A stretch of 52,869 bases of DNA from Bartonella sp. 220B (lineage in GTDB: Bacteria; Pseudomonadota; Alphaproteobacteria; Rhizobiales; Rhizobiaceae). Both the position numbers and the translations under genes were made by a program. This document shows, in pieces, positions 8,364 through 19,490 of the stretch; within the stretch, counting starts at the first letter, position 1, and each line of letters starts with the position of its first letter. Location of the stretch: the NCBI RefSeq assembly GCF_026930205.1, contig NZ_JANHOI010000010.1:1-52869 (forward strand), read 5' to 3'. The notes below the pieces were generated by a model. The model had not been told where the DNA came from. It searched no databases and saw only the letters and a program-made list of their open reading frames with translations.

Positions 8364-10640
8364 TTAATAGTTTTTCCCATAAAAGTGTTGTCTTCGTTTT
8401 TTCGTTATGAATTTGCTCTTATGGTAGGATGTAGATGAAAAAGCTATGGGTCGAGGTTTTGTTAAGAGCTCAAAGCATAAAGCACCAGCAAAAGGCTGTA
8501 CTGTTATCAGTTTCACTTCTACTTTATCACTGAGTTGATAGCCTTTGTGGCTACGCTTTCCTACAAGAATATGTTGTACTTCATCAAAATAATAATAATC
8601 ATTTTTAAGAGTAGAAATAGGCACAAAACCATCCGTATTGAGTTTATCTAGTGAGATAAAAAGACCCGCTTTTGTAACACCAGAAACACGGCCTGTGAAA
8701 ATACGACCTATTTTGTTGGTTAAATAATGTGCAATAAGCCGATCAATGGTCTCTCTTTCAGCTATCATTGCACGACGTTCATATAAAGAGATTTGGGTAG
8801 CTATTTCAGCAAGATTTTGTTCTTGTGTTTCCGTTAATGGATCATTCCCTAATTTTAAGGCTTTAATGAGTGCGCGGTGAATAATAAGATCAGCATAACG
8901 ACGGATCGGTGATGTAAAATGTGTATAGTTGCATAAGTTCAAACCAAAATGTCCGATATTTTTAGGATTATACTCGGCTTGAGATTGTGTACGCAAAATA
9001 ACCTGATTGACCAATTCTTGTTGTTGGGTATTCATGACTTTTGCTAAAATGCTATTCAGGCGTGCTGATGTAAGTTCTACACCTCGAGAGAGTGATATAC
9101 CTAAACTCTGAAGGAAATTTCGCAGTATTTCTTGTTTTGCAAGAGAGGGTTTATCGTGGATACGATAAATGAGGGGCTGATGATATTCTTTTAATGTTTC
9201 AGAAGCGGAAATATTCGCTTGTATCATGAATTCTTCAACCAAACGATGTGCTTCTAGATATGCCTCACTTACAACATCTTTGATGCATCCATTTTGATCA
9301 AGAATAATCTTTTTTTCTTCTAACTCTAGTTCCAGCGGTTGCCGGCGATTTCGTGCGATTTTTAAACACCCATAAGCTTGCCATAATGGTTGTAAGACAT
9401 TTTCTATAAGAGGAGCAGTTTTTTTTGTTATTGTTCCCTCAGTGGCTAATTGTACTTCTTGATAAGAGAGCTTAGCTACCACACGCATCATAATTCGATG
9501 AAAACTATGTCTTAGTTTATGACCTTTTGAATCAAAAATCATACGAACAGCTAAAGCCGGTCTTTCTTTTCCTTCACGTAAAGAGCATAAATTGTTAGAA
9601 ATTTGTTCTGGTAGCATTGGCACAACGTGATCAGGAAAGTAAATAGAATTTCCCCGTTTTAATGCTTCCTTATCTAAAGCACTTCCCGTTTTTATATAGT
9701 AAGAAACATCCGCAATTGCGACGACAATAATCCAACCGCCAGGATTTGCAGGATCTTTATCATTTGTTGCATAAACGGCATCATCATGATCTTTTGCATC
9801 TGGAGGATCAATTGTAACAAGCGGCAATTGTCGCCAATCTTCACGATTTTCTATCTTGGCAGGTTTTATATGTTTTGCTTGCTCAAGAACATCTTCAGGA
9901 AAAATATAGGGAATTCCTTTTGAAAGAAGAGAAATCATTGACAGCGTTTTTTCACTCTCAATATGTCCTAAAATATTCTTTATTTGTGCGCTTTTCAGTC
10001 CATAACCAGTATTTTTTTTAATTTCGACTTCAACAAAATCGCCAGATTCTATCTTTACTTTTGAAGATGTGTCGGAGATATCAATAATAAGCTCGTTCGT
10101 TTTACGATCTATAGGGTCAAGGCGCCATTGATTCGTTTTTAATTTTCGCACAACCCCAAATATACTCTTTGGTGATACATCAACCTTACGAATAAGACGC
10201 CCTGTATAAGAGGAGTCCGTTTTATTACGAAAAATTTTTACAAGAACATGATCTCCAACACCAACACTTGTTCCTTTTATGCGATGAAAAGAATGTATTT
10301 CAACATTTGGTTTTTCATCATTTTCCCATTCAAGAGGTTGTGCAATCAAACTTCCATCTTTATCACGTCCACTAATTTTTACCAAAGAAATCGGTGGTAA
10401 CTTTCCTTTGTTTATTGCCTTTTTACGCTGTTTTGATATGAGGTTTTCATCTTTTAGCTCACGTAATACACTTTTCAACCAGATACGAGAATCGCCTTTT
10501 AAGTTAAAAGCTTTAGCGATATCACGTTTACCTGATCGGTCAGGATTCTCATTAATAAAGAAAAGAATTTCCGCCTTGCTGGGCAGGGGATTCACATTAA
10601 CTGATTGTAAATGTTTTGTTTTTTTTGCGCCTGTAGCCAA
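8364..10640 (-). CDS. rnr: Ribonuclease R
   Basis: 758-residue 3'-5' exoribonuclease of the RNB family. In order: an N-terminal helix-turn-helix region, cold-shock/OB domains, then the RNB catalytic core with the metal-binding block DPPDAKDHDDAVYA and IADVSYYIKTGSALDKEA, the RGNSIYFPDHVVPMLPE strand and FTSPIRRYADLIIHRAL, then a C-terminal S1 domain (GRVSGVTKAGLFISLDKL) with a basic tail. It degrades structured RNA and takes part in rRNA/tmRNA quality control in the cytoplasm. The only usable start is TTG at 10640, three bases after the topA stop, so translation is probably coupled to topA. Confidence 0.95.
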   Translation of the reverse strand: MATGAKKTKHLQSVNVNPLPSKAEILFFINENPDRSGKRDIAKAFNLKGDSRIWLKSVLRELKDENLISKQRKKAINKGKLPPISLVKISGRDKDGSLIAQPLEWENDEKPNVEIHSFHRIKGTSVGVGDHVLVKIFRNKTDSSYTGRLIRKVDVSPKSIFGVVRKLKTNQWRLDPIDRKTNELIIDISDTSSKVKIESGDFVEVEIKKNTGYGLKSAQIKNILGHIESEKTLSMISLLSKGIPYIFPEDVLEQAKHIKPAKIENREDWRQLPLVTIDPPDAKDHDDAVYATNDKDPANPGGWIIVVAIADVSYYIKTGSALDKEALKRGNSIYFPDHVVPMLPEQISNNLCSLREGKERPALAVRMIFDSKGHKLRHSFHRIMMRVVAKLSYQEVQLATEGTITKKTAPLIENVLQPLWQAYGCLKIARNRRQPLELELEEKKIILDQNGCIKDVVSEAYLEAHRLVEEFMIQANISASETLKEYHQPLIYRIHDKPSLAKQEILRNFLQSLGISLSRGVELTSARLNSILAKVMNTQQQELVNQVILRTQSQAEYNPKNIGHFGLNLCNYTHFTSPIRRYADLIIHRALIKALKLGNDPLTETQEQNLAEIATQISLYERRAMIAERETIDRLIAHYLTNKIGRIFTGRVSGVTKAGLFISLDKLNTDGFVPISTLKNDYYYFDEVQHILVGKRSHKGYQLSDKVEVKLITVQPFAGALCFELLTKPRPIAFSSTSYHKSKFITKKRRQHFYGKNY

Positions 10641-10643
10641 AAT

Positions 10644-13232
10644 TCATTTCTCTTTTCTTTTGGAAGAAACCCTTTTTGTTGTTATTTTTTTATTGGAAGC
10701 TTTCCCGGTTGTTTTTTTACCAGATTCTTTTGCTGATATAAGTTCTAGCGCTTCTGAGAGTGTTACACTAATTGGTTCTTTATCTTTTGGCAATGTTGCA
10801 TTAATTTTGCCCCAATTAACATATGGACCATATCGTCCATTGCGTATGGTAACAGCGCCTCCATTTGGGTGCTCCCCTAATGTTGCAAGTGCTGCGGGGG
10901 ATGTTCTGCTGCGCGTTGTTTTATTCTCTTGTTTTTCAGCAAGCACTGTAACAGCGCGATTAATACCAATATCAAAAACTTCATCTGTATGAAGAAGAGG
11001 AGCAGACTTGCCATCATGTGACAGATAGGGGCCATAACGTCCGATGGTTGCTGTGATCATTTTTCCTGTTTCAGGATGCGCACCAATTTCACGGGGGAGG
11101 GAGAGTAAGGACAAGGCTTTATCAAGAGTTATATTGTCTGTTTTCCATTCTTTTGGTAGCCCCGCACGCTTAGCTTCTTTGCCTTCACCAAGTTGAACAT
11201 AGGGTCCAAAACGACCATTACGAAGAGAAATATCTTTTCCTGTTTGAGAATCAATACCAAGCATAAGTGGTTCATCATGACGCATGGCATCAGTTTCTTC
11301 TCCTGTGTCTGTTCCAAGTTGGTGGGTATATTTGCATTCAGGATAATTAGAACAACCAACAAATGCACCATAACGGCCTAATTTTAAAGATAACTGACCG
11401 TTTGAACAAAGCGGACAAGAACGGACATCACTTCCATCTTCACGGATAGGAAAGGCGAGAGGTGCTAATGTTACGTTTAAAACGTCAAGAACATTGGTTA
11501 TACGGAGTTCTTTTATATTGGTAATAGATGCGTTAAATTCATCCCAAAAATCACGCATTACATCTTTCCAAGAAAGTTTTCCATCCGATATAAGGTCCAG
11601 TTTTTCTTCAAGATCTGCTGTAAAACCATATTCTACATAGCGATTAAAGAAATTTTCGAGAAAGGCGGTAACAATGCGTCCTTTCACATCAGGGATAAGC
11701 TTTCGTTTATCCATAACAATATATCCACGATCACAAAGTGTGGACAATGTAGATGCATAGGTTGAAGGTCGGCCAATTCCTAGTTCTTCAAGCCTTTTAA
11801 TTAAGGAAGCTTCAGAATAACGGGGAGGTGGTTCTGTGCTATGTTGTATAGCTTCAACTTTTTCTTTTGTAAGCGACTCGCCTACGTTAATTTGCGGCAA
11901 ACGTGCTGTTTCATTTTCTTCATTATTTTCTTCTTCTCGTTGATCAGCGTAGACAGAAATAAAGCCATCAAAACGAATAACAGAGCCCGTTGCACGTAAA
12001 TTTGCGCAGTTTTCTCCTTTCTGTGCTTCAATTTCAACCGTTGTACGTTCAATTTCAGCAGAACACATTTGGCTAGCAATAGCGCGCTTCCATATTAACT
12101 CATAAAGTTTTGCTTGATCGCTATCAAGAAAATTTCGGACTTGATCGGGAGTGCGTTGAAAATCTGTTGGGCGGATAGCTTCATGCGCTTCTTGTGCGTT
12201 TTTTGCTTTTGTTGAATAGAGGTGTGCTTTTTCAGGAATATAGTCATTACCAAAGGTTTCATGAATCACTTTTCGTGCCGTCTCAATGGCTTCTGGTGCT
12301 ATTTGTACACCATCAGTACGCATATAAGTGATAAGCCCTGCCATTTCACCATTCATTTCAATACCTTCATAAAGTTTTTGAGCAACTTGCATAGTACGAG
12401 AGGCTGAAAATCCTAGTTTTGAAGAGGCTGCTTGCTGTAAAGTGGATGTTGTAAATGGAGGAGAAGGATTTCTCTTTGTTGGTTTTGCTTCAACACTGAG
12501 TGTACGGTATTTTGCTTCCTCCAACATAATGCGAATTTGATCTGCTTGTTCTTGAGATTGAATGTCAAGCTTGCCAATCTTTCTTTGATTAAACATTGTT
12601 AATCTTGCCTGGAAACCATCATTTCGAATAGTTTTTAAGTTTGTTGTAATAGACCAATAATTTTCTTTAATAAAATGTTCTATTTCTGACTCACGATCAC
12701 AAATAATACGCAAAGCAACGGATTGAACGCGACCAGCTGAACGTGCACCGGGAAGTTTACGCCACAAAACAGGAGAAAGTGTAAAACCAACAAGATAGTC
12801 AAGAGCACGACGTGCAAGGTAGGCATCCACGAGTGATGTATCAATATCACGCGGATTGCTCATGGCATCAAGGACAGACTTTTTGGTAATAGCATTGAAG
12901 ACAACCCGTTTAACAGGTTTATCCTTTAAAACTTTTTTTTGACGAAGAATATCCAGAATGTGCCATGAAATGGCTTCCCCTTCACGATCAGGGTCCGTTG
13001 CTAAAATAAGACTATCGGCTTCTTTGACGGCTTTTGCTATTTCATTTAAGCGCTTAGTAGCAGTAGAATCTACACTCCATTTCATAGAAAAATCTTGATC
13101 GGGTAAAACGGAGCCATCTTTTGCAGGTAAATCACGAACATGTCCAAATGATGCGACGACTTTGTATTGAGATCCAAGATACTTATTAATTGTTTTTGCT
13201 TTTGCTGGAGATTCAACGATAACGATATTCAT
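10644..13232 (-). CDS. topA: DNA topoisomerase I
   Basis: 862-residue type IA topoisomerase that relaxes negative supercoils. The TOPRIM domain starts MNIVIVESPAKAKTINKYLG and has the DPDREGEAISWH acidic triad near residues 80-90. The active-site tyrosine is in GLITYMRTDG (Y303), and YLARRALDYLVGF and LPGARSAGRVQSVALR are family blocks. The C-terminal half has one four-cysteine zinc motif (CPLC ... CSNYPEC) and repeated GRYGPY topo-C elements typical of alphaproteobacteria, ending in a Lys-rich tail. It is followed almost directly by rnr. The ATG at 13232 is unambiguous. Confidence 0.97.
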   Translation of the reverse strand: MNIVIVESPAKAKTINKYLGSQYKVVASFGHVRDLPAKDGSVLPDQDFSMKWSVDSTATKRLNEIAKAVKEADSLILATDPDREGEAISWHILDILRQKKVLKDKPVKRVVFNAITKKSVLDAMSNPRDIDTSLVDAYLARRALDYLVGFTLSPVLWRKLPGARSAGRVQSVALRIICDRESEIEHFIKENYWSITTNLKTIRNDGFQARLTMFNQRKIGKLDIQSQEQADQIRIMLEEAKYRTLSVEAKPTKRNPSPPFTTSTLQQAASSKLGFSASRTMQVAQKLYEGIEMNGEMAGLITYMRTDGVQIAPEAIETARKVIHETFGNDYIPEKAHLYSTKAKNAQEAHEAIRPTDFQRTPDQVRNFLDSDQAKLYELIWKRAIASQMCSAEIERTTVEIEAQKGENCANLRATGSVIRFDGFISVYADQREEENNEENETARLPQINVGESLTKEKVEAIQHSTEPPPRYSEASLIKRLEELGIGRPSTYASTLSTLCDRGYIVMDKRKLIPDVKGRIVTAFLENFFNRYVEYGFTADLEEKLDLISDGKLSWKDVMRDFWDEFNASITNIKELRITNVLDVLNVTLAPLAFPIREDGSDVRSCPLCSNGQLSLKLGRYGAFVGCSNYPECKYTHQLGTDTGEETDAMRHDEPLMLGIDSQTGKDISLRNGRFGPYVQLGEGKEAKRAGLPKEWKTDNITLDKALSLLSLPREIGAHPETGKMITATIGRYGPYLSHDGKSAPLLHTDEVFDIGINRAVTVLAEKQENKTTRSRTSPAALATLGEHPNGGAVTIRNGRYGPYVNWGKINATLPKDKEPISVTLSEALELISAKESGKKTTGKASNKKITTKRVSSKRKEK

Positions 13233-13497
13233 AATTTTACCCGAATGTTGAAATAAAAATCTTCCTTATAAACTCCTTTCATAGGAATAGCTAATGGCAA
13301 TTTATTAAGAGCACATAAAAAAACATTAGCCATATAAAAAACATTAATATTGTACAACTTGTAATTGTTATTATTAAAATACACCCTATATAGAATTACA
13401 CGATTTATTTTCCACTGTTAATACAATAACATACGGCGAAATACTAAGATAACGTCTATTGAGAAACAGGAGGGGAAATACTCAGGGATAGAGGATT

Positions 13498-13704
13498 ATG
13501 TTTATAAATCATTTAAAAGTTATCCAATATATTACAGATATGTCGAAGCAAATGAATCAAATGGCGCGTCAAGCACATAGCCCGCTTTTGGCGTTGCTTT
13601 TGGATATGGTTGCCAAAGAAGGACAAAGCATTATTAATAGTGCTGAGGCTCTTGGAGAAGATCCAAACTCGACAATGACACATAACCACCAGAGTGTCGA
13701 ATGA
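13498..13704 (+). CDS. Small conserved-looking hypothetical protein
   Basis: 68 residues, read opposite to the topA/dprA operon in the gap between them, overlapping the dprA 3' end by 71 bases. The sequence ITDMSKQMNQMARQAHSPLL followed by ALLLDMVAKEGQSI looks like a real amphipathic helical protein rather than a shadow. AGAGGATT precedes the ATG at 13498. Short single-helix proteins of this kind are common in Rhizobiales, but I do not know a function. An internal ATG at 13540 could also be the start. It may be only an open frame. Confidence 0.45.
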   Translation: MFINHLKVIQYITDMSKQMNQMARQAHSPLLALLLDMVAKEGQSIINSAEALGEDPNSTMTHNHQSVE

Positions 13705-14866
13705 GTTTTCCAGCAAGCTCGAGCTCCACCAGCAAGAGGTAAAGATTTGGGAGTGAAACACCTGAATGGGTGCTGAGTGTGTCTAAATCAATTGGTGTTG
13801 TTGAAAGAGCGGAAAGAACAGCTGTGCGTTCTTTATCATCTCGAAATGGAGAGGGGCTGCAGGCTTTTTCATCAGGTAAATTAAAACACTCCTTTTCGAA
13901 TTGTAAAGAAGCTGATTCCTCAAAAAAATTGAGTTGAGAATGTGTAGGAGTTGGGGTTAATGGTGTAAGTGCTTCTATAATATCAGAAGGATGTGTGGTG
14001 AGCAACGCGCCATCTTTGATAAGATTGTTTGTGCCAATAGATCTTGGATCAAGTGGAGATCCTGGAATGGCAAAGATCAAACGTCCCATTTCGGCAGCTT
14101 GACGTGCGGTAATTAAGGAACCTGATCGTGTAGCTGCTTCTACAACCAACAGTCCAAGTGAGAGAGCTGCAATAATACGGTTTCTTCTTGGAAAATCGAT
14201 AGCGCGGGGTTTCCAAGCAATAGGCATTTCGCTAATAATTGCTCCTCCATGAGCGATAATATCTTCATGGAGTTTTTTATTTTCAGGAGGATAGATATGA
14301 TCAATACCACCAGCCATTACTGCGACTGTGCCTGTTAATAGGCTTGCTTGATGCACAATGCTATCAATTCCACGAGCAAGTCCAGAAATTGTTGTAAAAC
14401 CAGCCTCTCCAAGAAAATGAGCAAATTGAGCAGCGAGTTTTCTTCCGGCTGCTGATGCATTTCGAGATCCTACAATACCAACAGAAGGTTTCTGAAAAAC
14501 GGAAACATTACCTTTTATGGCAATAAGCGGTGGTGATGTTTCTATCACCTTAAGAAAGGCTGGATAATCTGGTTCTCCTATACCGATAAAGCGAATACCT
14601 AATCGTTCGGCTTCTTGCATTTCTTTTTCTGCATCTTCTATCGTTGTTATCCGAAGAGATGTAGAAAGCCCACCTTTTCTACTCAGTTCAGGAAGTGCAG
14701 CTAAAACATTTTCTGCTGTTTTATAATGATCAATGAGATTGCGAAAACTTACTGCTCCAATGTTTTCACTCCGCAACAACCGTAACCAATTTAGGCGTTG
14801 ACGATCTGTGAGCAGGATTCCTTTATTTGTCCCCGTTTTGCGTGCCAATCTTGTTTTCTTTCCCAA
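13634..14866 (-). CDS. dprA: DNA processing protein DprA
   Basis: 410 residues. An N-terminal helical domain ([20 protein letters not shown]) is followed by the Rossmann-like DprA/Smf domain with [78 protein letters not shown] and [21 protein letters not shown]-terminal winged-helix segment ends the protein. DprA loads RecA on incoming single-stranded DNA in transformation. No ATG is available: TTG at 14866 or TTG at 14848 (behind GGGAAAG) may start it; the first overlaps plsY by 44 bases. It belongs to the pyrB-to-rnr run. Confidence 0.93.
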   Translation of the reverse strand: MGKKTRLARKTGTNKGILLTDRQRLNWLRLLRSENIGAVSFRNLIDHYKTAENVLAALPELSRKGGLSTSLRITTIEDAEKEMQEAERLGIRFIGIGEPDYPAFLKVIETSPPLIAIKGNVSVFQKPSVGIVGSRNASAAGRKLAAQFAHFLGEAGFTTISGLARGIDSIVHQASLLTGTVAVMAGGIDHIYPPENKKLHEDIIAHGGAIISEMPIAWKPRAIDFPRRNRIIAALSLGLLVVEAATRSGSLITARQAAEMGRLIFAIPGSPLDPRSIGTNNLIKDGALLTTHPSDIIEALTPLTPTPTHSQLNFFEESASLQFEKECFNLPDEKACSPSPFRDDKERTAVLSALSTTPIDLDTLSTHSGVSLPNLYLLLVELELAGKLIRHSGGYVSLSSLDLLQEPQHY

Positions 14867-15470
14867 TTAATAATCTAACGATATTGGCGTGATGTTTTAT
14901 AATCACCAATATACTCATAGACAGCAGCATACAATGCGCATAGAAATAAGGATAGGAAAAATAAAAAAAGATTGGAGTGATAACCACAGCAATGAGTGCG
15001 GATAATGAAGAATAGCGTGTGCATAAAAAAATCACCATCCATACAACAATGAAAACAATTGCTGCTGGCCAGTAGAGCCCTAAGCACACACCAAGATAGG
15101 TAGCAACACCTTTGCCGCCTTTAAACTTAAGCCATATGGGGAAAAGATGTCCCAAGAAGGCAAAAAAGCCAGCCAGTGAAATAACAATACCATTCTCTAT
15201 TGGATTACTTAAAAATTTTATTATAAGAACAACAACAGTTCCCTTCAAGATATCGCAAGCAAGTGTAAGAGCCGCAACTTTTTTATTTCCTGTGCGTAAA
15301 ACATTTGTAGCTCCAATATTTCCAGAACCAAGAGTTCTCACATCGCCAAGTTTAGCCAAACGCGTAAAAAGTAGACCAAATGGGATAGAACCAATGAGAT
15401 AAGACAACAGAAAAACAAACCATGTATAAAATTGAAAAAATATTTCACCTTCATTCATGAAAAATCTCAT
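14823..15470 (-). CDS. plsY: Acyl-phosphate glycerol-3-phosphate acyltransferase PlsY
   Basis: 215-residue inner-membrane protein with about five to six hydrophobic helices. Family motifs are visible: [15 protein letters not shown] with [17 protein letters not shown] (motif 1), [20 protein letters not shown] (motif 2) and a later helix with [17 protein letters not shown] (motif 3). It transfers the acyl group from acyl-phosphate to glycerol-3-phosphate, the first step of phospholipid synthesis. The ATG at 15470 overlaps the pyrC stop (ATGA); another ATG at 15458 is possible. Confidence 0.95.
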   Translation of the reverse strand: MRFFMNEGEIFFQFYTWFVFLLSYLIGSIPFGLLFTRLAKLGDVRTLGSGNIGATNVLRTGNKKVAALTLACDILKGTVVVLIIKFLSNPIENGIVISLAGFFAFLGHLFPIWLKFKGGKGVATYLGVCLGLYWPAAIVFIVVWMVIFLCTRYSSLSALIAVVITPIFFYFSYPYFYAHCMLLSMSILVIIKHHANIVRLLIGKENKIGTQNGDK

Positions 15471-16771
15471 TTCGTTTGTTGATCGACTTTAAAAATTGAT
15501 CGCCCTTTGACAAAGGTTTCAAGAACACGTCCTTGGAAGGGGGCATTTTCAAAAGGTGTATTTTTTGAACATGAATACAACTTCTCTGTAGAAACGACCC
15601 ATGGTTCATGAAGATCAAGTAAAATAAGGTCTGCATAAGCACCTTTTTTGAGTGTTCCTGCATTGAGTCCAAAGAGTTTTGCGGGCGTCGTTGACAAAAG
15701 TTCAGTGAGACGTAGAAGGGAGATGCTTTCATCATGATAAAGGCGTAAAGCAGCACTCAATAAGGTTTCCATACCAATGGCACCAGCAGATGCCTCATTA
15801 AATGGTAAATGTTTTGTATCAAGACTCTGAGGATCATGAGAAGAGACAATAATATCCACTGTTCCATCTTTTATTGCTTCAATCATTGCTCTACGATCTT
15901 CTTCTGTACGCAATGGAGGCATAAAACGAAAAGAAGTATGATATTCACCAATGTCATTTTCATTAAGAGACAAGTGATGAATGGATACGCCAGCTGAAAT
16001 CTTCTCACTTCGTTGTTTTCCTAAGCGAAGTGCATCAACAGAGAGTGCTGTCGATATTTGTGCGGCATGATAGCGGGTTTGTGTCAATGCGGCCAAGCGC
16101 AAATCTCTTTCAAGTGAGATGACTTCTGCTTCACGAGGGATTCCAGAAAGACCGAGCCAACTTGCTAGAAGTCCTTCATTGATAACGCCTTGTTCTGAGA
16201 GGTCCCTATCTTGTGTTTCGTGCATCAGTGGAACATCGAAGTCACGTGCATAGGTCATTGCACGCCGCATAACAGATGAATTTTGGAGTGTTTTTTTCCC
16301 TTCAGAAAAGGCAACTGCCCCTGCATCTTTTAGCAGGCCAAATTCGGTGATTTCTTGTCCCTGAAAACCTTGAGTGATCGCAGCAACGGGATAGATATTA
16401 ACCGATGACATTTCTTGTGCTGTATGCCTAATGAATTTAACCAGCGCTACATTGTCGATAACGGGATGTGTCTCTGGCATCATAAGGAAAGACGTAATAC
16501 CACCAGCTGCTGCCGCTTGGCTTGCTGACGCAATTGTTTCACGGCGTTCATTTCCTGGTTCTCCAACAAAAACACGGGCATCAACAAGTCCAGGTAAAAT
16601 TGCTTTGTTTTGTGCATTAATAACCTCTGCCCCCTCGGGGATTCCTTGATTAAAGGCTTCTTTCCCAGCGGCTGTAATCAGTCCATTTTCAACAATGACA
16701 GTGCCAATTTCATCGATTGTACGTGATGGATCAATAATGCGAGCATTTTGAAAAACAATTGGCTTGGTCAT
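15467..16771 (-). CDS. pyrC: Dihydroorotase-like protein, probably non-catalytic (PyrX type)
   Basis: 434 residues with the amidohydrolase TIM-barrel layout of class I dihydroorotases: [51 protein letters not shown]. Key metal and substrate residues are altered. The DxHxHxREPG motif reads [10 protein letters not shown] (residues 64-73), so both histidines of HxH are Arg and Phe. The usual TDHAPH segment reads SSHDPQ, losing the catalytic Asp, and the HVST histidine is replaced in AAQIST. This matches the non-catalytic partner (PyrX/PyrC') that stabilises aspartate transcarbamoylase in several proteobacteria. An active dihydroorotase should exist elsewhere. It overlaps pyrB and plsY by 4 bases each. 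Confidence 0.88.
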   Translation of the reverse strand: MTKPIVFQNARIIDPSRTIDEIGTVIVENGLITAAGKEAFNQGIPEGAEVINAQNKAILPGLVDARVFVGEPGNERRETIASASQAAAAGGITSFLMMPETHPVIDNVALVKFIRHTAQEMSSVNIYPVAAITQGFQGQEITEFGLLKDAGAVAFSEGKKTLQNSSVMRRAMTYARDFDVPLMHETQDRDLSEQGVINEGLLASWLGLSGIPREAEVISLERDLRLAALTQTRYHAAQISTALSVDALRLGKQRSEKISAGVSIHHLSLNENDIGEYHTSFRFMPPLRTEEDRRAMIEAIKDGTVDIIVSSHDPQSLDTKHLPFNEASAGAIGMETLLSAALRLYHDESISLLRLTELLSTTPAKLFGLNAGTLKKGAYADLILLDLHEPWVVSTEKLYSCSKNTPFENAPFQGRVLETFVKGRSIFKVDQQTK

Positions 16772-17733
16772 TTTTTTTCTCCACTTGCTTTAAGGCGTGA
16801 AGCCAATAAAGTCTCCATGACAGCCATACGCACAGCGATCCCCATTTCTACTTGTGTGTGAATCATACTTTGTGGTCCATCTGCTATGTCAGATGCAATT
16901 TCTACACCACGGTTTATTGGGCCAGGATGCAGAATGATGCAATCGTTTTTGGCATAAGCCAGATTTTCTTTATGTAAGCCGAAATAATGGAAATATTCAC
17001 GAATAGAGGGAATAAAAGAACCGGTCATACGTTCATGTTGTAAGCGTAGCATCATAATGACATCAGCATCTTTAAGACCTTCTTTCATCGTGTTAAAAAC
17101 CTCAACACTCATATCGGCAATTCCTATAGGTAAGAGTGTTGAAGGTGCGACGACACGAACCTGAGCTCCCAAAGCATTGAGACTGAGGATATTAGAACGC
17201 GCAACACGTGAATGCAAAATATCTCCGCAAATTGCAACAGTTAATCCTTTAATACGACCTTTGGTTCTTTTAATCGTGAGAGCATCTAATAAAGCCTGTG
17301 TAGGGTGTTCATGGGCTCCATCACCCGCATTAATGACACAACAATCCACTTTTTGCGCTAACAAGGCAGCTGCTCCAGCACAACTATGGCGAATAACGAG
17401 TATATCTGGTTTCATCGCATTGAGGGTTGTGGCTGTATCAATCAATGTTTCCCCTTTTTTTACAGATGAGGTGCCAATAGCCACACTCATCACGTTTGCT
17501 CCTAGCCGTTTGCCTGCTAATTCGAAAGAGGATTGTGTGCGCGTGGAAGCTTCAAAGAAAAGATTAATTTGAGTGCGTCCATATAATATAGATTTTGTTT
17601 TATCAATTTTTTGAGAGAGGTGAACATTTGCATTTGCACGATCAAGCAATGTGTTAAGGTCTTGCACACGCAAACCTTTAATGCCTAAAAGATGTTGGTG
17701 GGGGAAAAGGGGAAAAAAAGTATCTTGAGTCAT
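16768..17733 (-). CDS. pyrB: Aspartate carbamoyltransferase catalytic subunit
   Basis: 321 residues. Carbamoyl-phosphate-binding motif [13 protein letters not shown], then [14 protein letters not shown], the [16 protein letters not shown] block, [14 protein letters not shown] for aspartate binding and [13 protein letters not shown] near the C-terminus. It makes carbamoyl-aspartate in pyrimidine synthesis. It is the first gene of the leftward run pyrB-pyrC'-plsY-dprA-topA-rnr. No regulatory pyrI gene is adjacent; in organisms with a non-catalytic dihydroorotase partner the two proteins form a dodecamer. Confidence 0.96.
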   Translation of the reverse strand: MTQDTFFPLFPHQHLLGIKGLRVQDLNTLLDRANANVHLSQKIDKTKSILYGRTQINLFFEASTRTQSSFELAGKRLGANVMSVAIGTSSVKKGETLIDTATTLNAMKPDILVIRHSCAGAAALLAQKVDCCVINAGDGAHEHPTQALLDALTIKRTKGRIKGLTVAICGDILHSRVARSNILSLNALGAQVRVVAPSTLLPIGIADMSVEVFNTMKEGLKDADVIMMLRLQHERMTGSFIPSIREYFHYFGLHKENLAYAKNDCIILHPGPINRGVEIASDIADGPQSMIHTQVEMGIAVRMAVMETLLASRLKASGEKK

Positions 17734-17831
17734 AGCATTCTTTTCTATCTCTCTCTAAACAGATTAAACAAGCATTTTTGTTTGAATATAGTAAATGTTT
17801 TTTAACTGCAAAACGACAAATAGTCTATGAT

Positions 17832-19490
17832 ATGAATGATTTGAATAATAGGAATATGCCTATGAGTGCTGTGTCTGCGCAAAATATCCGCAAAAAAAAT
17901 GCGTTTCTCAGTGATACGCTTATGTTTCGTGTTGCTTCTACTTTGCCTAAATTTTTATTAGCAAGTTTTGAAGAAATAGGAGATTTTGTAGCAAGTCGTG
18001 AAGCATGGGAACTTGCCTCTTTAGCGAATCGTTATCGACCAGTCTTGCGCTATAATGATGAGTGGGGGAAGCCAACAGAAAAATTAGAGATACATTTCTC
18101 TTATCAAGCTCTTCAACAATATTCTAGACAAGCAGGTTTGGTTACTTCACTTTGGGAAAATACCTCCTCAGAAAATGGGGTACGCTATCAAGCGCGTGCT
18201 ATTCGCTTGGCTTTATCGGCTAGTTTAGAAACAGGGCATTTAAATGAGGTTCTTATAACAAGTGCCGCTATAGCAGTTTTAATTAGTGATGTTGAGCTCT
18301 TCAAAAAATGGCAAAATGTACTTTTGTCACGTCAATATGATTTATCATCCAAGCCGATTAACAGCAAAAAAGCGGCTTCACTGACCTATGCTTTTGATGA
18401 TGTCGAACAACGTGAAAAACACGCTTTTAATTTTCCAACTGTTAAGAAAATTTCTTTCGATGAAAAAGTTGGGCGTGATCTATATCGTTTAAATATTTCA
18501 AAAACCAATGTTATTAATCCTATAGTTGATGGATATCTTGTTAGTGCAGAATTAGATGGCCATTTAAGCTGCTTTTTAGTTCCACGTATGCAAGAAAATG
18601 GTACATTAAATGGTGTTATATCAATTCGTCATTTGATGCAGCGTTCTGGAGAATCTTTAACGCCAGAAGGTGTTGTTGATTTTCAGGGGAGTTACGGTTG
18701 GCTTTTGGGAAATGTTGGAGAAGGGCTTAAAGTCATTAAAGATATTGAAACAATGATGCGTTTTGATCAATCTATCGTATCAGCAGGTGTTTTGCGAGCT
18801 GCACTTCAATTTGGCATAGATTTCTTTCGGCAAAAAATGCCAGATCAACCTTTGCCCCCACTGACAGAACGTATTTTTGCAGATATTGCACTGGATATTG
18901 CTGCGGCACAAGCCTTGGTTTTACGTTTAGCACGTGCATTTGACAATGCTGCAAATGATCGCTCTGAAGCAGCTTTTGCACGGATTATGACTCCTATTAT
19001 TGCTTATCACGTAAGCCAATTAGTTATACCTATTATTGGCGAAATTATTGCACAACTTGGTATTGAAAGCTTTATAGAGGGCAATCCATTATCACAAATG
19101 TTGTGTAATGCCCCTGCACGGATTGTGAGAAATAATTCTGCTAATCAATTGGTAAAGGATGCAATTCTCATTGCTAAAAAAGCACCGGGATTATTTCAGA
19201 AATTGTTAGAAAAAATTGCTGTTGATATTGGGCCAGCGGGTCCACGGGCAATGGAGATTATTAAATCTGCTGTAGAGATGGCAACGGCAAATGAGGGAGC
19301 AGGAAGATTTTTTGTCGAACAAGTAGCCTATGCAGCAGCTGCTGCCTCATTACGTTCTACAGATATAGAGCATGTGGCAAATGCCTATATGGAAAGCCGT
19401 CTTGGAGGACAATGGAGATCATCTTATGGAATGCTCATTGCACGATATAATGCAGGACATTTGTTAAATGTTCTCTATCCTTCCATATGA
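17832..19490 (+). CDS. Acyl-CoA dehydrogenase family protein, AidB-like
   Basis: About 552 residues from the ATG at 17832; upstream ATG at 17778 and downstream ATGs near 17856-17862 are also possible. The middle has an acyl-CoA-dehydrogenase-type beta domain ([56 protein letters not shown]), and the C-terminal half has flavin-enzyme helical segments such as [20 protein letters not shown] and [23 protein letters not shown] sequence. The overall layout fits the AidB subgroup. Canonical catalytic Glu and acyl-CoA-binding motifs are not obvious, so substrate and activity are open. Its 3' end overlaps the convergent ruvX by 16 bases. Confidence 0.72.
   Translation: MNDLNNRNMPMSAVSAQNIRKKNAFLSDTLMFRVASTLPKFLLASFEEIGDFVASREAWELASLANRYRPVLRYNDEWGKPTEKLEIHFSYQALQQYSRQAGLVTSLWENTSSENGVRYQARAIRLALSASLETGHLNEVLITSAAIAVLISDVELFKKWQNVLLSRQYDLSSKPINSKKAASLTYAFDDVEQREKHAFNFPTVKKISFDEKVGRDLYRLNISKTNVINPIVDGYLVSAELDGHLSCFLVPRMQENGTLNGVISIRHLMQRSGESLTPEGVVDFQGSYGWLLGNVGEGLKVIKDIETMMRFDQSIVSAGVLRAALQFGIDFFRQKMPDQPLPPLTERIFADIALDIAAAQALVLRLARAFDNAANDRSEAAFARIMTPIIAYHVSQLVIPIIGEIIAQLGIESFIEGNPLSQMLCNAPARIVRNNSANQLVKDAILIAKKAPGLFQKLLEKIAVDIGPAGPRAMEIIKSAVEMATANEGAGRFFVEQVAYAAAAASLRSTDIEHVANAYMESRLGGQWRSSYGMLIARYNAGHLLNVLYPSI

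Noticed and set aside
10408..10992. 194-codon forward frame across the rnr-topA junction
   Set aside because: Antisense to two strongly supported genes and with no domain pattern.
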